Source of the DNA: Gemmatimonadota bacterium
GTDB lineage: Bacteria > 4572-55 > J002
NCBI GenBank assembly: GCA_003697105.1
Contig: RFFQ01000134.1
Coordinates: forward strand, 1-46,150
Direction: 5' to 3'
Length of the DNA: 46,150 bases
A program made the position numbers and the translations under genes. How positions within the stretch are numbered: position 1 is the stretch's first letter; each line of letters opens with the position of its first letter. Below are positions 1 to 7,594 of the stretch, piece after piece. The notes below the pieces were generated by a model. That model saw only the letters and a program-made list of their open reading frames with translations. It searched no databases and was not told the DNA's origin.

Positions 1-141
1 CTAAAACCACCCTCTAACACGGATACATAGGAGTCAAGCATCATAATCAACATCCTCATCAAAAATACAAAATAGGGTTCATACTCAAAAGGACACCATC
101 AATCAATAAAAAACCACTTTTCCAGAGTTTTCAGTGTCCAT
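1..141 (-). pseudogene. possible decayed or frameshifted small ORF beside selB
   Basis: On the minus strand an ATG at 141-139 follows a good ribosome binding site (GAGG, about nine bases upstream). The frame reads MDTENSGKVVFY and then stops at a TGA. Three more TGA codons and a TAG follow in the same frame before the window edge. The other two frames each hold a stretch of plausible protein, so one or two frameshifts could join them, but no family is recognisable. It lies 171 bases beyond the selB stop on the same strand. It may be a degraded gene, a sequence with errors, or chance. Confidence 0.2.
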
Positions 142-312
142 TATAGATTTTCCTCATTTGGTTGTATTAAAGCTAGAGCCGTCTGGAGTTGCCCATCTCC
201 CTGATGTTTTGGAAGCGGTTAAACCCATGCGGCGATTTCATTTTACCAAACCCCTTGCCCTACGGATTGTGTCCGCTAAATCCACAGGAACATGTTTTAC
301 AAGTGCGTAATA
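142..312. other. region downstream of selB with nothing recognised
   Basis: A tRNA-Sec gene or another selenocysteine component would be expected near selB in some genomes, so I looked for a tRNA cloverleaf on both strands and found none. There is no clear terminator. On the plus strand one frame stays open from about 110 to 307 but has no usable early start and no recognisable similarity. Confidence 0.4.
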
Positions 313-2217
313 TTAGGATTGAACCAAAACCCGTTGATCCCCAATTCGGTATGTCAACCCGATCTTATCATAATATTCTAAAAATGGCACAGAATACTTG
401 CGGCTGGTTTCATCGAGCAAGGTTTTGGCATCGCTCATGGTCATCCTGTCATGCTGGGTTAAGTAATGTTCAATCCGTCGTTTCCCTTCTTCCACAACGT
501 CAGCGTGGGTGATCAGCTTGCTGGTAATCTTAATGAGCCGTCCGCTATCGATCAACGCTGTGAGGATTTCCGTTAGGTCTGGGTCATCGCCAAATTTGGC
601 ATACAGATGATCCTGTTCTGGGGGGGTGAAGCCGGCATCCCGGCAGAATTGTTCAAGGTGTTGGCGTAATTTTTCCTGCGTGGGCGAAAATGTAATCTGG
701 TGCGTTACCAATTGGATTTTATCCTCGTGGATGTTGATACTCCCTTGCTTCATCAGGGCTTTCAGGGCAAAATCCAGAATTTGGGGGCTGAGTGAGGCGG
801 GTAATGCTTTGCTGAGCGCCGCTTTGGGCATTCCCCAGCGCAACGCAAACTGCTGGTGAAACGTTTTGAGTTGGCTCAAGATGGTGCCGGTTACTTCCCG
901 GTAAAAGACAGAATGGAGCCAGATTTTCCCGATGGGTATGATAATGTTCTGGGTGATGAGTGTTTTGCCTTCCTGATGGACGACCGGCAGGTGTAATCCG
1001 AGTTCTCGTGCCACGTTTTCAGGGGTGATGCCGGCATATTTTGCCTGATATATTTTTTGTTCGATGATTTCTTGCGGATCGCCTTTTTCCAATGTTCGCA
1101 GTACGGAAAGGACGTGTTGGTCGGCAGATTTGTGTTTGCGTGGGTTGGGGTCGATAATCATTCCCCCGCCGATGGTGCGGAGCGGTGAATAACTGCGGAT
1201 GACATAGCGGTCACCTCTGGCGGCGATGACCGGGTTTTCCAGCCGGATTTGGACCAACGTATCCTCACCGGGGATCAGGGAGTCCCGCTCCAGCAATGAA
1301 ATCCGCCCCAGCACCTCATTTGTGCCCAGATGAAACCGGATGCGGGTGCGTTGTTTCAGTGCCCGTTCAACCGTTGGGAGCAATTTAAATCGCGCGTCCA
1401 GCATATAGGACATCTGAAACTGACCCGGTTGTACGAGCACACATCCGCGATGGATTTCCAGATGATCCACCCCGTGGATCGCTAAGGCCACGCGCTGGCC
1501 CGCAGCGGCAGATTCAACTTGTTCCCCATGCACTTGAATCGAACGAACGCGGACCTCTTTTTCTTTGGGGAGTAGGGTCAAGGTATCGCCCACATTTACT
1601 CGCCCCGACCAGCAGGTGCCGGTGACGACGGTTCCCGTACCGGTGACGGTAAAACTGCGGTCAATGGGCAACCGGAATGCCCCAGAATCCCGGCGGGGGA
1701 TAATCTCTTGAGCTTCGCGATCCAGTGCCGCCCGAAGTTCCTCAATCCCCATGCCGGTGACGGCACTTACGGCAATCACCGGACTGCGATTTAGAAATGT
1801 TCCTTGGGTGGCAATGTAAATATCATCTTTAATCAGTTCCAGCCAATCTGGATCATCGATCAAGTCCGATTTGGTCAGCACAACGATTCCCCGTTGGATT
1901 TCCAGTAAACGCAGAATATCCAGATGTTCGGTGGTTTGCGGCATCACACCTTCATCGGCGGCGACTACCAGCAAGACCAAATCGATACCGGTCGCTCCGG
2001 CGAGCATATTTTTGATGAAACGTTCGTGCCCCGGCATATCGACAATTCCGGCGTGGATGCCGGAAGGTAACTGTAGCCGGGCAAAACCAATATCAATGGA
2101 GATGCCCCGGTCTTGTTCTTCTTTGAGCCGGTCGGTATTGATGCCGGTCAGCCGGCGCACAAGTTCGGTTTTGCCGTGATCGATATGTCCAGCGGTGCCA
2201 ATAATGATGTGTTTCAT
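313..2217 (-). CDS. selB: selenocysteine-specific translation elongation factor SelB
   Basis: SelB binds GTP and selenocysteinyl-tRNA and delivers it to ribosomes paused at UGA codons with a SECIS hairpin. The 634-residue length is normal for bacterial SelB. The GTPase motifs are at the N terminus: GTAGHIDHGKT at 7-17, DMPGH at 60-64 and TKSD at 115-118. They are followed by EF-Tu-like beta-barrel domains and a C-terminal winged-helix tail that in the family binds the SECIS RNA. The ATG at 2217 has an AGGA-type ribosome site. It starts nine bases after tatC and is probably co-transcribed with it. SelA, SelD and tRNA-Sec are not in the window. The presence of selB implies that the organism makes selenoproteins, so in-frame UGA codons should not be assumed to be stops in its genome. 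Confidence 0.96.
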   Translation of the reverse strand: MKHIIIGTAGHIDHGKTELVRRLTGINTDRLKEEQDRGISIDIGFARLQLPSGIHAGIVDMPGHERFIKNMLAGATGIDLVLLVVAADEGVMPQTTEHLDILRLLEIQRGIVVLTKSDLIDDPDWLELIKDDIYIATQGTFLNRSPVIAVSAVTGMGIEELRAALDREAQEIIPRRDSGAFRLPIDRSFTVTGTGTVVTGTCWSGRVNVGDTLTLLPKEKEVRVRSIQVHGEQVESAAAGQRVALAIHGVDHLEIHRGCVLVQPGQFQMSYMLDARFKLLPTVERALKQRTRIRFHLGTNEVLGRISLLERDSLIPGEDTLVQIRLENPVIAARGDRYVIRSYSPLRTIGGGMIIDPNPRKHKSADQHVLSVLRTLEKGDPQEIIEQKIYQAKYAGITPENVARELGLHLPVVHQEGKTLITQNIIIPIGKIWLHSVFYREVTGTILSQLKTFHQQFALRWGMPKAALSKALPASLSPQILDFALKALMKQGSINIHEDKIQLVTHQITFSPTQEKLRQHLEQFCRDAGFTPPEQDHLYAKFGDDPDLTEILTALIDSGRLIKITSKLITHADVVEEGKRRIEHYLTQHDRMTMSDAKTLLDETSRKYSVPFLEYYDKIGLTYRIGDQRVLVQS

Positions 2218-2226
2218 GGGTTGTTC

Positions 2227-3000
2227 CTAAGACTGAGAGTTCGGGGATTCTGTCCACGGGGATGCCGGAGTGTCAGGTTCCGGTTGGTCTATTTCCCGAG
2301 ATTTGGGGTAACTCCACTGGGCGACAAAGATGCTGATTTCGTACAACCCTAATAACGGGATTGCCATCAAGCACTGGCTGATGATATCCGGGGGGGTCAG
2401 TAATGCTCCCGTAATGAAAATAATAACGACCGCCATGCCGCGTTGCGCTCGCATCACCTGCGGGGATAAAATACCCATTTTTGCTAGAAAAAACGTGACG
2501 ACGGGGAGTTCAAAAATAACCCCGAACGCTAGCAGTAGGCGAGTGGCAAAATTGATGTATTCTCCAATAGCCCATACATCTTGAATGCTTTCAGTGGCGA
2601 ACGAGTGGAGGAAATCCAGCGCAAACGGCATCACCACAACGTAGGCAAAGGTACTGCCCGCCAGAAAAAAACCACCCCCGGCGATCAATACCGGGATGAC
2701 GTATTTTTTTTCGGATTCCAACAGCCCGGGGGCAACGAATTTCCAAATTTGGTAGATCACCGCCGGTAATGCCAGAAAAAATCCACCGGTAATCGCCAAT
2801 TTCAGACGCACGATGAACCCCTCGGTTGGTTTGAGCATTTGCAGTGTCAAATCCTTCGGGACAGGAGTCAGTAAGGCGGAGAGCATCTCTTCCGAGATGA
2901 ACCAGCAGAGTACGGCGCCGATAGCAATTGCACCCAGTGCATAAAATAGCCGCCAGCGCAACTCTTCCAAATGTTCGAGGAGGGTCATTCCTTCAGCCAT
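2227..3000 (-). CDS. tatC: Sec-independent (twin-arginine) protein translocase subunit TatC
   Basis: TatC is the inner-membrane receptor of the twin-arginine pathway, which exports folded proteins, often cofactor-containing redox enzymes. The 257 residues show the family layout. The N-terminal cytosolic segment LLEHLEELRWR is the conserved signal-peptide contact region, followed by about six hydrophobic spans, with FIVRLKLAITGG and the following ALPAVIYQIWKFVAPGLL loop typical of TatC. The C-terminal tail is polar and rich in Pro, Glu and Ser. No tatA or tatB is next to it, so those must lie elsewhere. It precedes selB in the same direction with a nine-base gap; a link through export of selenium-containing redox enzymes is possible but is inference only. 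Confidence 0.96.
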   Translation of the reverse strand: MAEGMTLLEHLEELRWRLFYALGAIAIGAVLCWFISEEMLSALLTPVPKDLTLQMLKPTEGFIVRLKLAITGGFFLALPAVIYQIWKFVAPGLLESEKKYVIPVLIAGGGFFLAGSTFAYVVVMPFALDFLHSFATESIQDVWAIGEYINFATRLLLAFGVIFELPVVTFFLAKMGILSPQVMRAQRGMAVVIIFITGALLTPPDIISQCLMAIPLLGLYEISIFVAQWSYPKSREIDQPEPDTPASPWTESPNSQS

Positions 3001-3106
3001 AATCTATATTTATCCTACTAAAAAAATAGCGGTTAAGAAAGCCATGTTCTCACCGCCTGTTGAATACCGTGTAAAATAGGTTTCGTCATTTGGTTGGGGT
3101 TGGTAT

Positions 3107-3126
3107 CCTGAAGAATACTGAAACGT
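3107..3126. repeat. copy A of a CCTGAAGAATAC repeat
   Basis: This site reads CCTGAAGAATAC followed directly by TGAAACGT, in the 175-base space upstream of tatC. A very similar string, with three extra bases inserted before GAAACGT, occurs on the opposite strand at 32687-32709, and a third core copy is at 32578-32595. All three are in intergenic regions. Whether they are protein-binding sites or remnants of a small mobile repeat cannot be told from three copies. Confidence 0.4.
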
Positions 3127-3175
3127 TATTTATGCGGTATTGAATCGGTTTCGTTCTTTGTGTTACGTTGTTTTT

Positions 3176-4246
3176 TTACGACCAAATTCCCGGAATGGGA
3201 GTGCCACAGTGGGGGCAATTTCCATCTGTACCCAACCGGTTTTGTAAGATGTAAAACCCCTGCCGTTCGATCAACAGGGTCTGGCACTGCGGGCAGTACG
3301 TATTTTCCCGGTGATTCACTTGACCGGGTAGGTTACCGGCATAGACAAAATGGAGTCCCGCTTCTTCGCCGGTAGCGACCGCCCGGAGCAACGTTTCCCG
3401 GGGGGTTCTCGTGGGACCGGTCATTTTATAATCCGGATGAAACGCCGTCACATGCCACGGGATGTCCGGGGATAAATCTGCTAAAAATTGAGCAATCTCC
3501 CGCAATTCTTCCGGGGAATCATTAAAATTCGGTACGATGAGGGTCACAATTTCCACCCAAAATTGTTTTTCTACTAACTGTTGGATGGTTGTCAAGACGG
3601 CGTCCAATGTACCGCCGAGCTTGCGATACTGCCGGTCTTGGAACGTTTTCAAATCAACTTTGTACGCCACGACGTACGGGCGAATGTAGTCCAACACCTC
3701 TTCGGTCGCATTACCGTTAGAAACATAGGTACACTTCAAGCCGTGAGGTTGGGCACGTTTGAAAATTTCCACCGCCCATTCACTGGTAATCAGGGGTTCA
3801 TTGTAGGTGCTGGTTAGGATGGGTGCATTGTGTTGAAGGGCAATATCAACGATAGCTTCGGCGGATATTTGCCGGTAATACCCACTGGCGTTTTCATCGC
3901 GTAAGGTCTGGGATGTCAACCAATTTTGGCAGTAACTACAATGCAGATCGCACCCTAACATGCCGAAACTGAGGGCTTTTGAGCCGGGCAACACATGGAA
4001 AAACGGTTTTTTTTCAACCGGATCGACTTGTAACCCGGCAACGTAGCCGTGGGGGACTTTGAGTACCCCTCCCGCATTGAATCGGACTTTGCAAATACCG
4101 GGTCGATGGGGAGGGATTTTACAGCAGTGCCCGCAGGCAACACAGCGCACCCAATCTGGCTGGTCCGGTATGGGCGCCCATAGCTCCCCTACAACGGTCT
4201 GCTGGGCAAGACGTTGAAAGAGGGTTGGGTTGGCGGTGGTTGGCAT
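3176..4246 (-). CDS. amrS: AmmeMemoRadiSam system radical SAM enzyme
   Basis: This is a 356-residue radical SAM protein of the AmmeMemoRadiSam type, whose chemistry is still poorly defined. The SAM/4Fe-4S cluster motif is CxxxCxxC with cysteines at 99, 103 and 106 in the typical setting GCDLHCSYCQNW. An upstream cysteine set (CVACGHCCKI and GIC, residues 35-52) is characteristic of this family. The last 40 residues form a zinc-ribbon-like tail with two CPxC pairs (CPQC and CPHC). The STYNEP segment and the GN and DLK motifs fit the radical SAM barrel. The usual partners, the AMMECR1-like and Memo-like proteins, are not in the window. It begins 20 bases after greA, so it is probably in one transcript with greA and the 551-residue protein. 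Confidence 0.88.
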   Translation of the reverse strand: MPTTANPTLFQRLAQQTVVGELWAPIPDQPDWVRCVACGHCCKIPPHRPGICKVRFNAGGVLKVPHGYVAGLQVDPVEKKPFFHVLPGSKALSFGMLGCDLHCSYCQNWLTSQTLRDENASGYYRQISAEAIVDIALQHNAPILTSTYNEPLITSEWAVEIFKRAQPHGLKCTYVSNGNATEEVLDYIRPYVVAYKVDLKTFQDRQYRKLGGTLDAVLTTIQQLVEKQFWVEIVTLIVPNFNDSPEELREIAQFLADLSPDIPWHVTAFHPDYKMTGPTRTPRETLLRAVATGEEAGLHFVYAGNLPGQVNHRENTYCPQCQTLLIERQGFYILQNRLGTDGNCPHCGTPIPGIWS

Positions 4247-4266
4247 GTTTCACCTTTTGCCATCAA

Positions 4267-4746
4267 TCAATTAAATACTTTTTCGATATTCATTACAATA
4301 AATTCTTCTTCGCCGGCGGGGACTTTTATAGTTACCACTTCACCCCGCTGTTTGGTCATCAGGGATTTGGCAATCGGGGCGGAATAGGCAATGATGTTTT
4401 TCTCCAGATCGTAATCCCCTTCGCCCAAAATGGTATAGGTGATTTCCTCACCGGTATGCAGATTTAGCAGGTGCGCCCGGGTTCCGATACTAATCGTTGT
4501 CCCGGAGATACTGAGGGTTTCGATGAGTTGGGCGCGATTCATTCGCATCATCACATTTTGCAATTTGGTAGCGAAGGTGCGTTGTTTATCCTTGGCGGCA
4601 TCGTATTCTGCATTTTCGCTCAAATCTCCCAAGGCAGCCGCTTTTGAAATCTCTTCTGCGATGGTCGTTTTGAGTTCGCGCTCTAGGTATTGCGCTTCAT
4701 CTTTTAGGCGATTTAGTGTCGCGCGGGTCATGTAGATAGGTTCCAT
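4267..4746 (-). CDS. greA: transcription elongation factor GreA
   Basis: GreA rescues backtracked RNA polymerase by inserting its coiled coil into the secondary channel and stimulating transcript cleavage. The 159 residues match the usual length. The N-terminal half is the helical hairpin, and the tip contains GDLSENAEYDAAK with the acidic residues D41 and E44 that coordinate the catalytic magnesium in the family. The C-terminal half is the FKBP-like globular domain that contacts polymerase (DYDLEKNIIAYSAPIAKSL). A good GGAGGATC ribosome site precedes the ATG. It is preceded by the 551-residue protein with a gap of 24 bases and followed by the radical SAM gene. Confidence 0.94.
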   Translation of the reverse strand: MEPIYMTRATLNRLKDEAQYLERELKTTIAEEISKAAALGDLSENAEYDAAKDKQRTFATKLQNVMMRMNRAQLIETLSISGTTISIGTRAHLLNLHTGEEITYTILGEGDYDLEKNIIAYSAPIAKSLMTKQRGEVVTIKVPAGEEEFIVMNIEKVFN

Positions 4747-4770
4747 GATGATCCTCCGGTTTTTCTAGGG

Positions 4771-6426
4771 TTACGATGATTGGATTTCACTCATGCGGAG
4801 CATCTCTCGGACTCGCTGGATTTGGGTCAAGAGAAATCGCTGTTTATCCCACAAGGTGAGATAGTGGGAGTCTTTGGTACCTTTTTCTTCGCGGGCGGCG
4901 GCCATTTCGCGGGTAATTTTGGGCAATTCTTCCATCAGGAGCATTTCAAACCGGTCTTCCATCTCTTTGTATTCGGCGGCGGTGACTTTTTGCTTTTCCA
5001 TACTTTTACGGGAGTGGAGCGCATCCTCAAAATAGTGGGAGAGGGTTTCCAGAATATGCACCCGATTTTGCATTTCGAGGATATCCATCACCTGTTCCTG
5101 ATCGTGGATCCGAATGGAACTGGAGGTAAGGTAGGTTTCCAAGAACTTCTCGACGACGTTATCATCAAATTCCCCAATGAACCGGTTGAGGATGTTTCTA
5201 TTGACCACGAGGGTATAGACGTTCTCACGGGATTTACCGGCGGGTATCCAATCGAGCATATTCACGAGTTTGTAGAGGATCAACTTCATATCCATGTTGT
5301 GGATATGATTTTTTAGGTGCTGGGTTAGGAGTTCCGTTGCCAACCATGTAAACGTATTGGGGTTTTCGGTCACTTGTTCGGCGTACATTTCCAGAGCCAT
5401 GTTGATCTCTTCCCATTTGCCGGCCCGGACGAGTTCTTTCAGCGCCATTCGGCGGATTCGCACCGCGGAAGCCTCTAATGCCGTTAGATAGACATCTGCC
5501 CAGTTGGGCTTTTCCCGCACCAATGTTAGTACTCGTTCCGCATCTGCCGTATAGAGAAGTTTTGAGACATCTACGGCGCCTTCAAACAAGGCTTCACCGG
5601 CTTCGGGTACTCCATGTTGGGGGGATTTTTGGGCGAGTTTTTCTGCTAGAAAATAGGCTTGGATGCGGAGTGCTTTTTCCTCCTCCGTATTCATAATTTG
5701 GTCGGCAAGATAGGTATGACATTGCGCGCGTATTTTATCATCTAGATCGTCAAAATGGTCTTCAATCAACGTTTTGATGATGCGGAGTTTATTCTCAATT
5801 TGATCTTGTTGGAGAAAGCGCTCATAAATTTCTTCGTGGAGGGGCTTCGGAGCTTCGCGGAGGGCGTAGATTTGGCGTTGGCTTTGGGACGTATCAAAGT
5901 GGGGGTCTTCCCGAAGTAAGGGGGTGACGGATCTCCACCATTTGTCCCACTGCTGAGGTTTGAGCAGTTTTTGTTGCACCAACAGCCGCTTAATGTCATC
6001 GGTGCGAGCTTGCCGGTTGAAATCCATCAAGACCAAAGCGACAATATCGGTTGGTTTTTCCTTGACCATCTGTTTGATTTTGTCCGGGTCATCCAGCAAA
6101 GCGGCTCGCAGCCCGTCTGCCGGTATGGGTTCTAGTTTTTCGGCGATTTTCCACGCCATGCCGGTGATGGTCTCCCGTTGGAATTTGACATCGACCGACG
6201 TTTCTGTTGTTCGGAGCACTTTGCCGACACCCCGAATGGTGTGGTACACATAGTCTCCCTCTTTCACGTGTTGGTAAGGCTGAATTTTATCATTTACGAC
6301 ATTCCACGTCAGATAATAGCCTTTTTGGGATGGGAAATCGATAGTGATGCCTTTGCGGTCTGTTTTTACGACCCAACCCTTCCCCAAATCGGGGTGTTCC
6401 ACCCGGTCCCCCGCATGGTATTTCAT
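4771..6426 (-). CDS. GreA companion protein, resembling the N-terminal part of fused chlamydial/spirochaetal GreA
   Basis: This 551-residue protein has no assigned function. It starts with two tandem small beta-barrel modules resembling DUF3553/CarD-like repeats: residues 4-45 (GDRVEHPDLGKGWVV) and 56-100 (GDYVYHTIRGVGKVL). A segment around 160-177 (WDKWWRSVTPLLREDPHF) follows, and the rest is a long helical, repeat-like region. From memory, the KWW plus L..DP motif also occurs in the long N-terminal extension of GreA in Chlamydia and Leptospira-type spirochaetes. Here the equivalent is a separate gene 24 bases upstream of greA, which supports joint action on RNA polymerase. The ATG follows GGAGGAGTT. 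The identity of the module is inference from motif memory and gene order; the helical part could also be a generic scaffold. Confidence 0.6.
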   Translation of the reverse strand: MKYHAGDRVEHPDLGKGWVVKTDRKGITIDFPSQKGYYLTWNVVNDKIQPYQHVKEGDYVYHTIRGVGKVLRTTETSVDVKFQRETITGMAWKIAEKLEPIPADGLRAALLDDPDKIKQMVKEKPTDIVALVLMDFNRQARTDDIKRLLVQQKLLKPQQWDKWWRSVTPLLREDPHFDTSQSQRQIYALREAPKPLHEEIYERFLQQDQIENKLRIIKTLIEDHFDDLDDKIRAQCHTYLADQIMNTEEEKALRIQAYFLAEKLAQKSPQHGVPEAGEALFEGAVDVSKLLYTADAERVLTLVREKPNWADVYLTALEASAVRIRRMALKELVRAGKWEEINMALEMYAEQVTENPNTFTWLATELLTQHLKNHIHNMDMKLILYKLVNMLDWIPAGKSRENVYTLVVNRNILNRFIGEFDDNVVEKFLETYLTSSSIRIHDQEQVMDILEMQNRVHILETLSHYFEDALHSRKSMEKQKVTAAEYKEMEDRFEMLLMEELPKITREMAAAREEKGTKDSHYLTLWDKQRFLLTQIQRVREMLRMSEIQSS

Positions 6427-6552
6427 AACTCCTCCAAAAATATATCGCGGTTTAGTACACTGTAAACAGGGTTATGTTAGCCCGACATGCTTTATTTTTG
6501 GCACATTCAAGCTCGAAAACCCTAACGTTACACGGTAATTGAGTTTGTTAAA

Positions 6553-6581
6553 ACGGTAGTATATGAACGATAGACTGTCAA
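6553..6581 (-). promoter_or_regulatory. candidate promoter for the GreA-companion/greA/amrS unit
   Basis: On the minus strand a perfect -35 box TTGACA (6576-6581) is followed, after 17 bases, by TACCGT (6553-6558), a weak -10 that keeps the key first, second and sixth positions. It would give a leader of about 120 bases before the ATG at 6426. Confidence 0.4.
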
Positions 6582-6672
6582 GTGATTTTTATCCGCCGGA
6601 TGTTCGCCGGTGCGCTGTACTTTGGCAGTGTGTCACGCTGATGTGCATCAAAACTTGGTCTTGTGGGCAACA

Positions 6673-7197
6673 TTATTTCCCGGCGGATTTTGAGTGTTGG
6701 GTTTGTTGTTGGTATGTACGGTAGATGTCCATTCGTTCTTTCATGGTTTTTAATAGCAGTAAAATGAGAGTCCGGTCACTGCTTTCCACGTTATGGATGT
6801 AATCACGCAGATATTCATCTTTAATGGGATGCTCACGCTGATATTGGCGCACTAAACATTCATGCCGTAAATAACGCATTACGCTAATTGCCGCATGATA
6901 CATCACTGAAATATGATCCACCGCGGAGAGTTCATAGGGGGTGATAAAATCCGGAGGGTTAGTCGGATCCCCGCCTAACCCTCGAAAACCAAAATAACGC
7001 GCCTCTTTCAAATGCCCGACCAGTGTTTTTGCCAACTCTAAGAGCTGTTCTGGACCATCCGGTGTGGCATGGAGCTTTTCAAAATGGTGCAGGAGATATT
7101 CAATTTCCTGAGAGGCTTGCTCCAAAAAGTTATCCCGATCCCGTAAAAACGCCGCTCGGTTTTGAAATTGGATGGATGGTATTGCCTGAGGTTCCAT
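6673..7197 (-). CDS. protein of unknown function, mostly helical
   Basis: I do not recognise this protein. From the ATG at 7197 it has 174 residues; an in-frame TTG at 7206 overlapping the preceding stop (TTGA) is an alternative start. It is predicted to be soluble and largely alpha-helical, with a polar Gln/Lys-rich C terminus. Visible landmarks are a segment with RYFGFRGLGGDPTNPPDF near the middle and a run of aromatic and His residues after it (VDHISVMYHAAISVMRYLRH). There is no signal peptide or membrane span. It follows the TPR-like gene with overlap or near-overlap, so the two are translationally linked and probably work together. The unit continues upstream into asnS. Confidence 0.65.
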   Translation of the reverse strand: MEPQAIPSIQFQNRAAFLRDRDNFLEQASQEIEYLLHHFEKLHATPDGPEQLLELAKTLVGHLKEARYFGFRGLGGDPTNPPDFITPYELSAVDHISVMYHAAISVMRYLRHECLVRQYQREHPIKDEYLRDYIHNVESSDRTLILLLLKTMKERMDIYRTYQQQTQHSKSAGK

Positions 7198-7202
7198 ATG
7201 GT

Positions 7203-7547
7203 TCAATCCAGTAGTTCTTCTTTGAGTTCTTGGAGGTGTTTTGACCGCCGTTGGGCACTCATTCCCAGATTGTGACGGGGATAGGCGTTTGCCAGTGTGG
7301 TAAATGTTTCAATTGCATCATCATATCGTTCGAGCTTGGCGAGGGATTCCCCTTTCCAATACATGGCGCGGATTTTGGTTTCGGTATCCAGATTTTCGGT
7401 TGCCAGTGTGGCTTCAAAGCCTTCAAGAGCTTCCCCGTAGGCTTCGTTATAATAATGTTCATTAGCGGTAACAAACACCGGGATCGCTTTTGATTTCGCC
7501 GGTGCTTCCACGGGATGGTTTTCGAGAGGTGTTTCTTTTTCCGTCAT
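7203..7547 (-). CDS. small TPR-like protein
   Basis: This 114-residue protein starts with a charged, Pro-containing leader (about 25 residues) and then has two to three TPR-type helix pairs. One is ANEHYYNEAYGEALEGFEATLA and the next AMYWKGESLAKLERYDDAIETFTTLANAYP, with the usual small and aromatic positions and a terminal Pro. No signal peptide is present, so it is probably a cytoplasmic adaptor. It lies 47 bases after asnS and overlaps or abuts the 174-residue gene, which suggests that the two form a pair. The partner and role are unknown. The ATG has an AAGGA ribosome site. Confidence 0.75.
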   Translation of the reverse strand: MTEKETPLENHPVEAPAKSKAIPVFVTANEHYYNEAYGEALEGFEATLATENLDTETKIRAMYWKGESLAKLERYDDAIETFTTLANAYPRHNLGMSAQRRSKHLQELKEELLD

Positions 7548-7594
7548 GGTACATCCTTTCTATAGGGTGTGAAATAAAATTTGATTAACTTAAT

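Noticed and set aside
1-141. A selenoprotein with several in-frame UGA codons
   Set aside because: Four UGAs in about 46 codons without any recognised family or SECIS is better explained by decay or chance; kept only as a low-interest finding.
110-307. Open plus-strand frame at the left edge
   Set aside because: It has no credible start or ribosome site and overlaps nothing recognisable; the length is within chance.
320-345. A string on the minus strand that looks like a tRNA T-loop (GGTTCAATCC)
   Set aside because: It codes for the last residues of SelB, lacks flanking complementary stems and no cloverleaf can be built around it.
189-512. 107-codon plus-strand frame
   Set aside because: Most of it runs antisense over the selB 3' end and no family resemblance or ribosome site was seen.
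4780-5316. 178-codon plus-strand frame
   Set aside because: It runs entirely antisense to the 551-residue gene, whose motifs and ribosome site are convincing.
6484-6500. Possible sigma-54 promoter (TTGGCAC...)
   Set aside because: The GG and GC elements are nine bases apart instead of the ten needed for a -24/-12 promoter.
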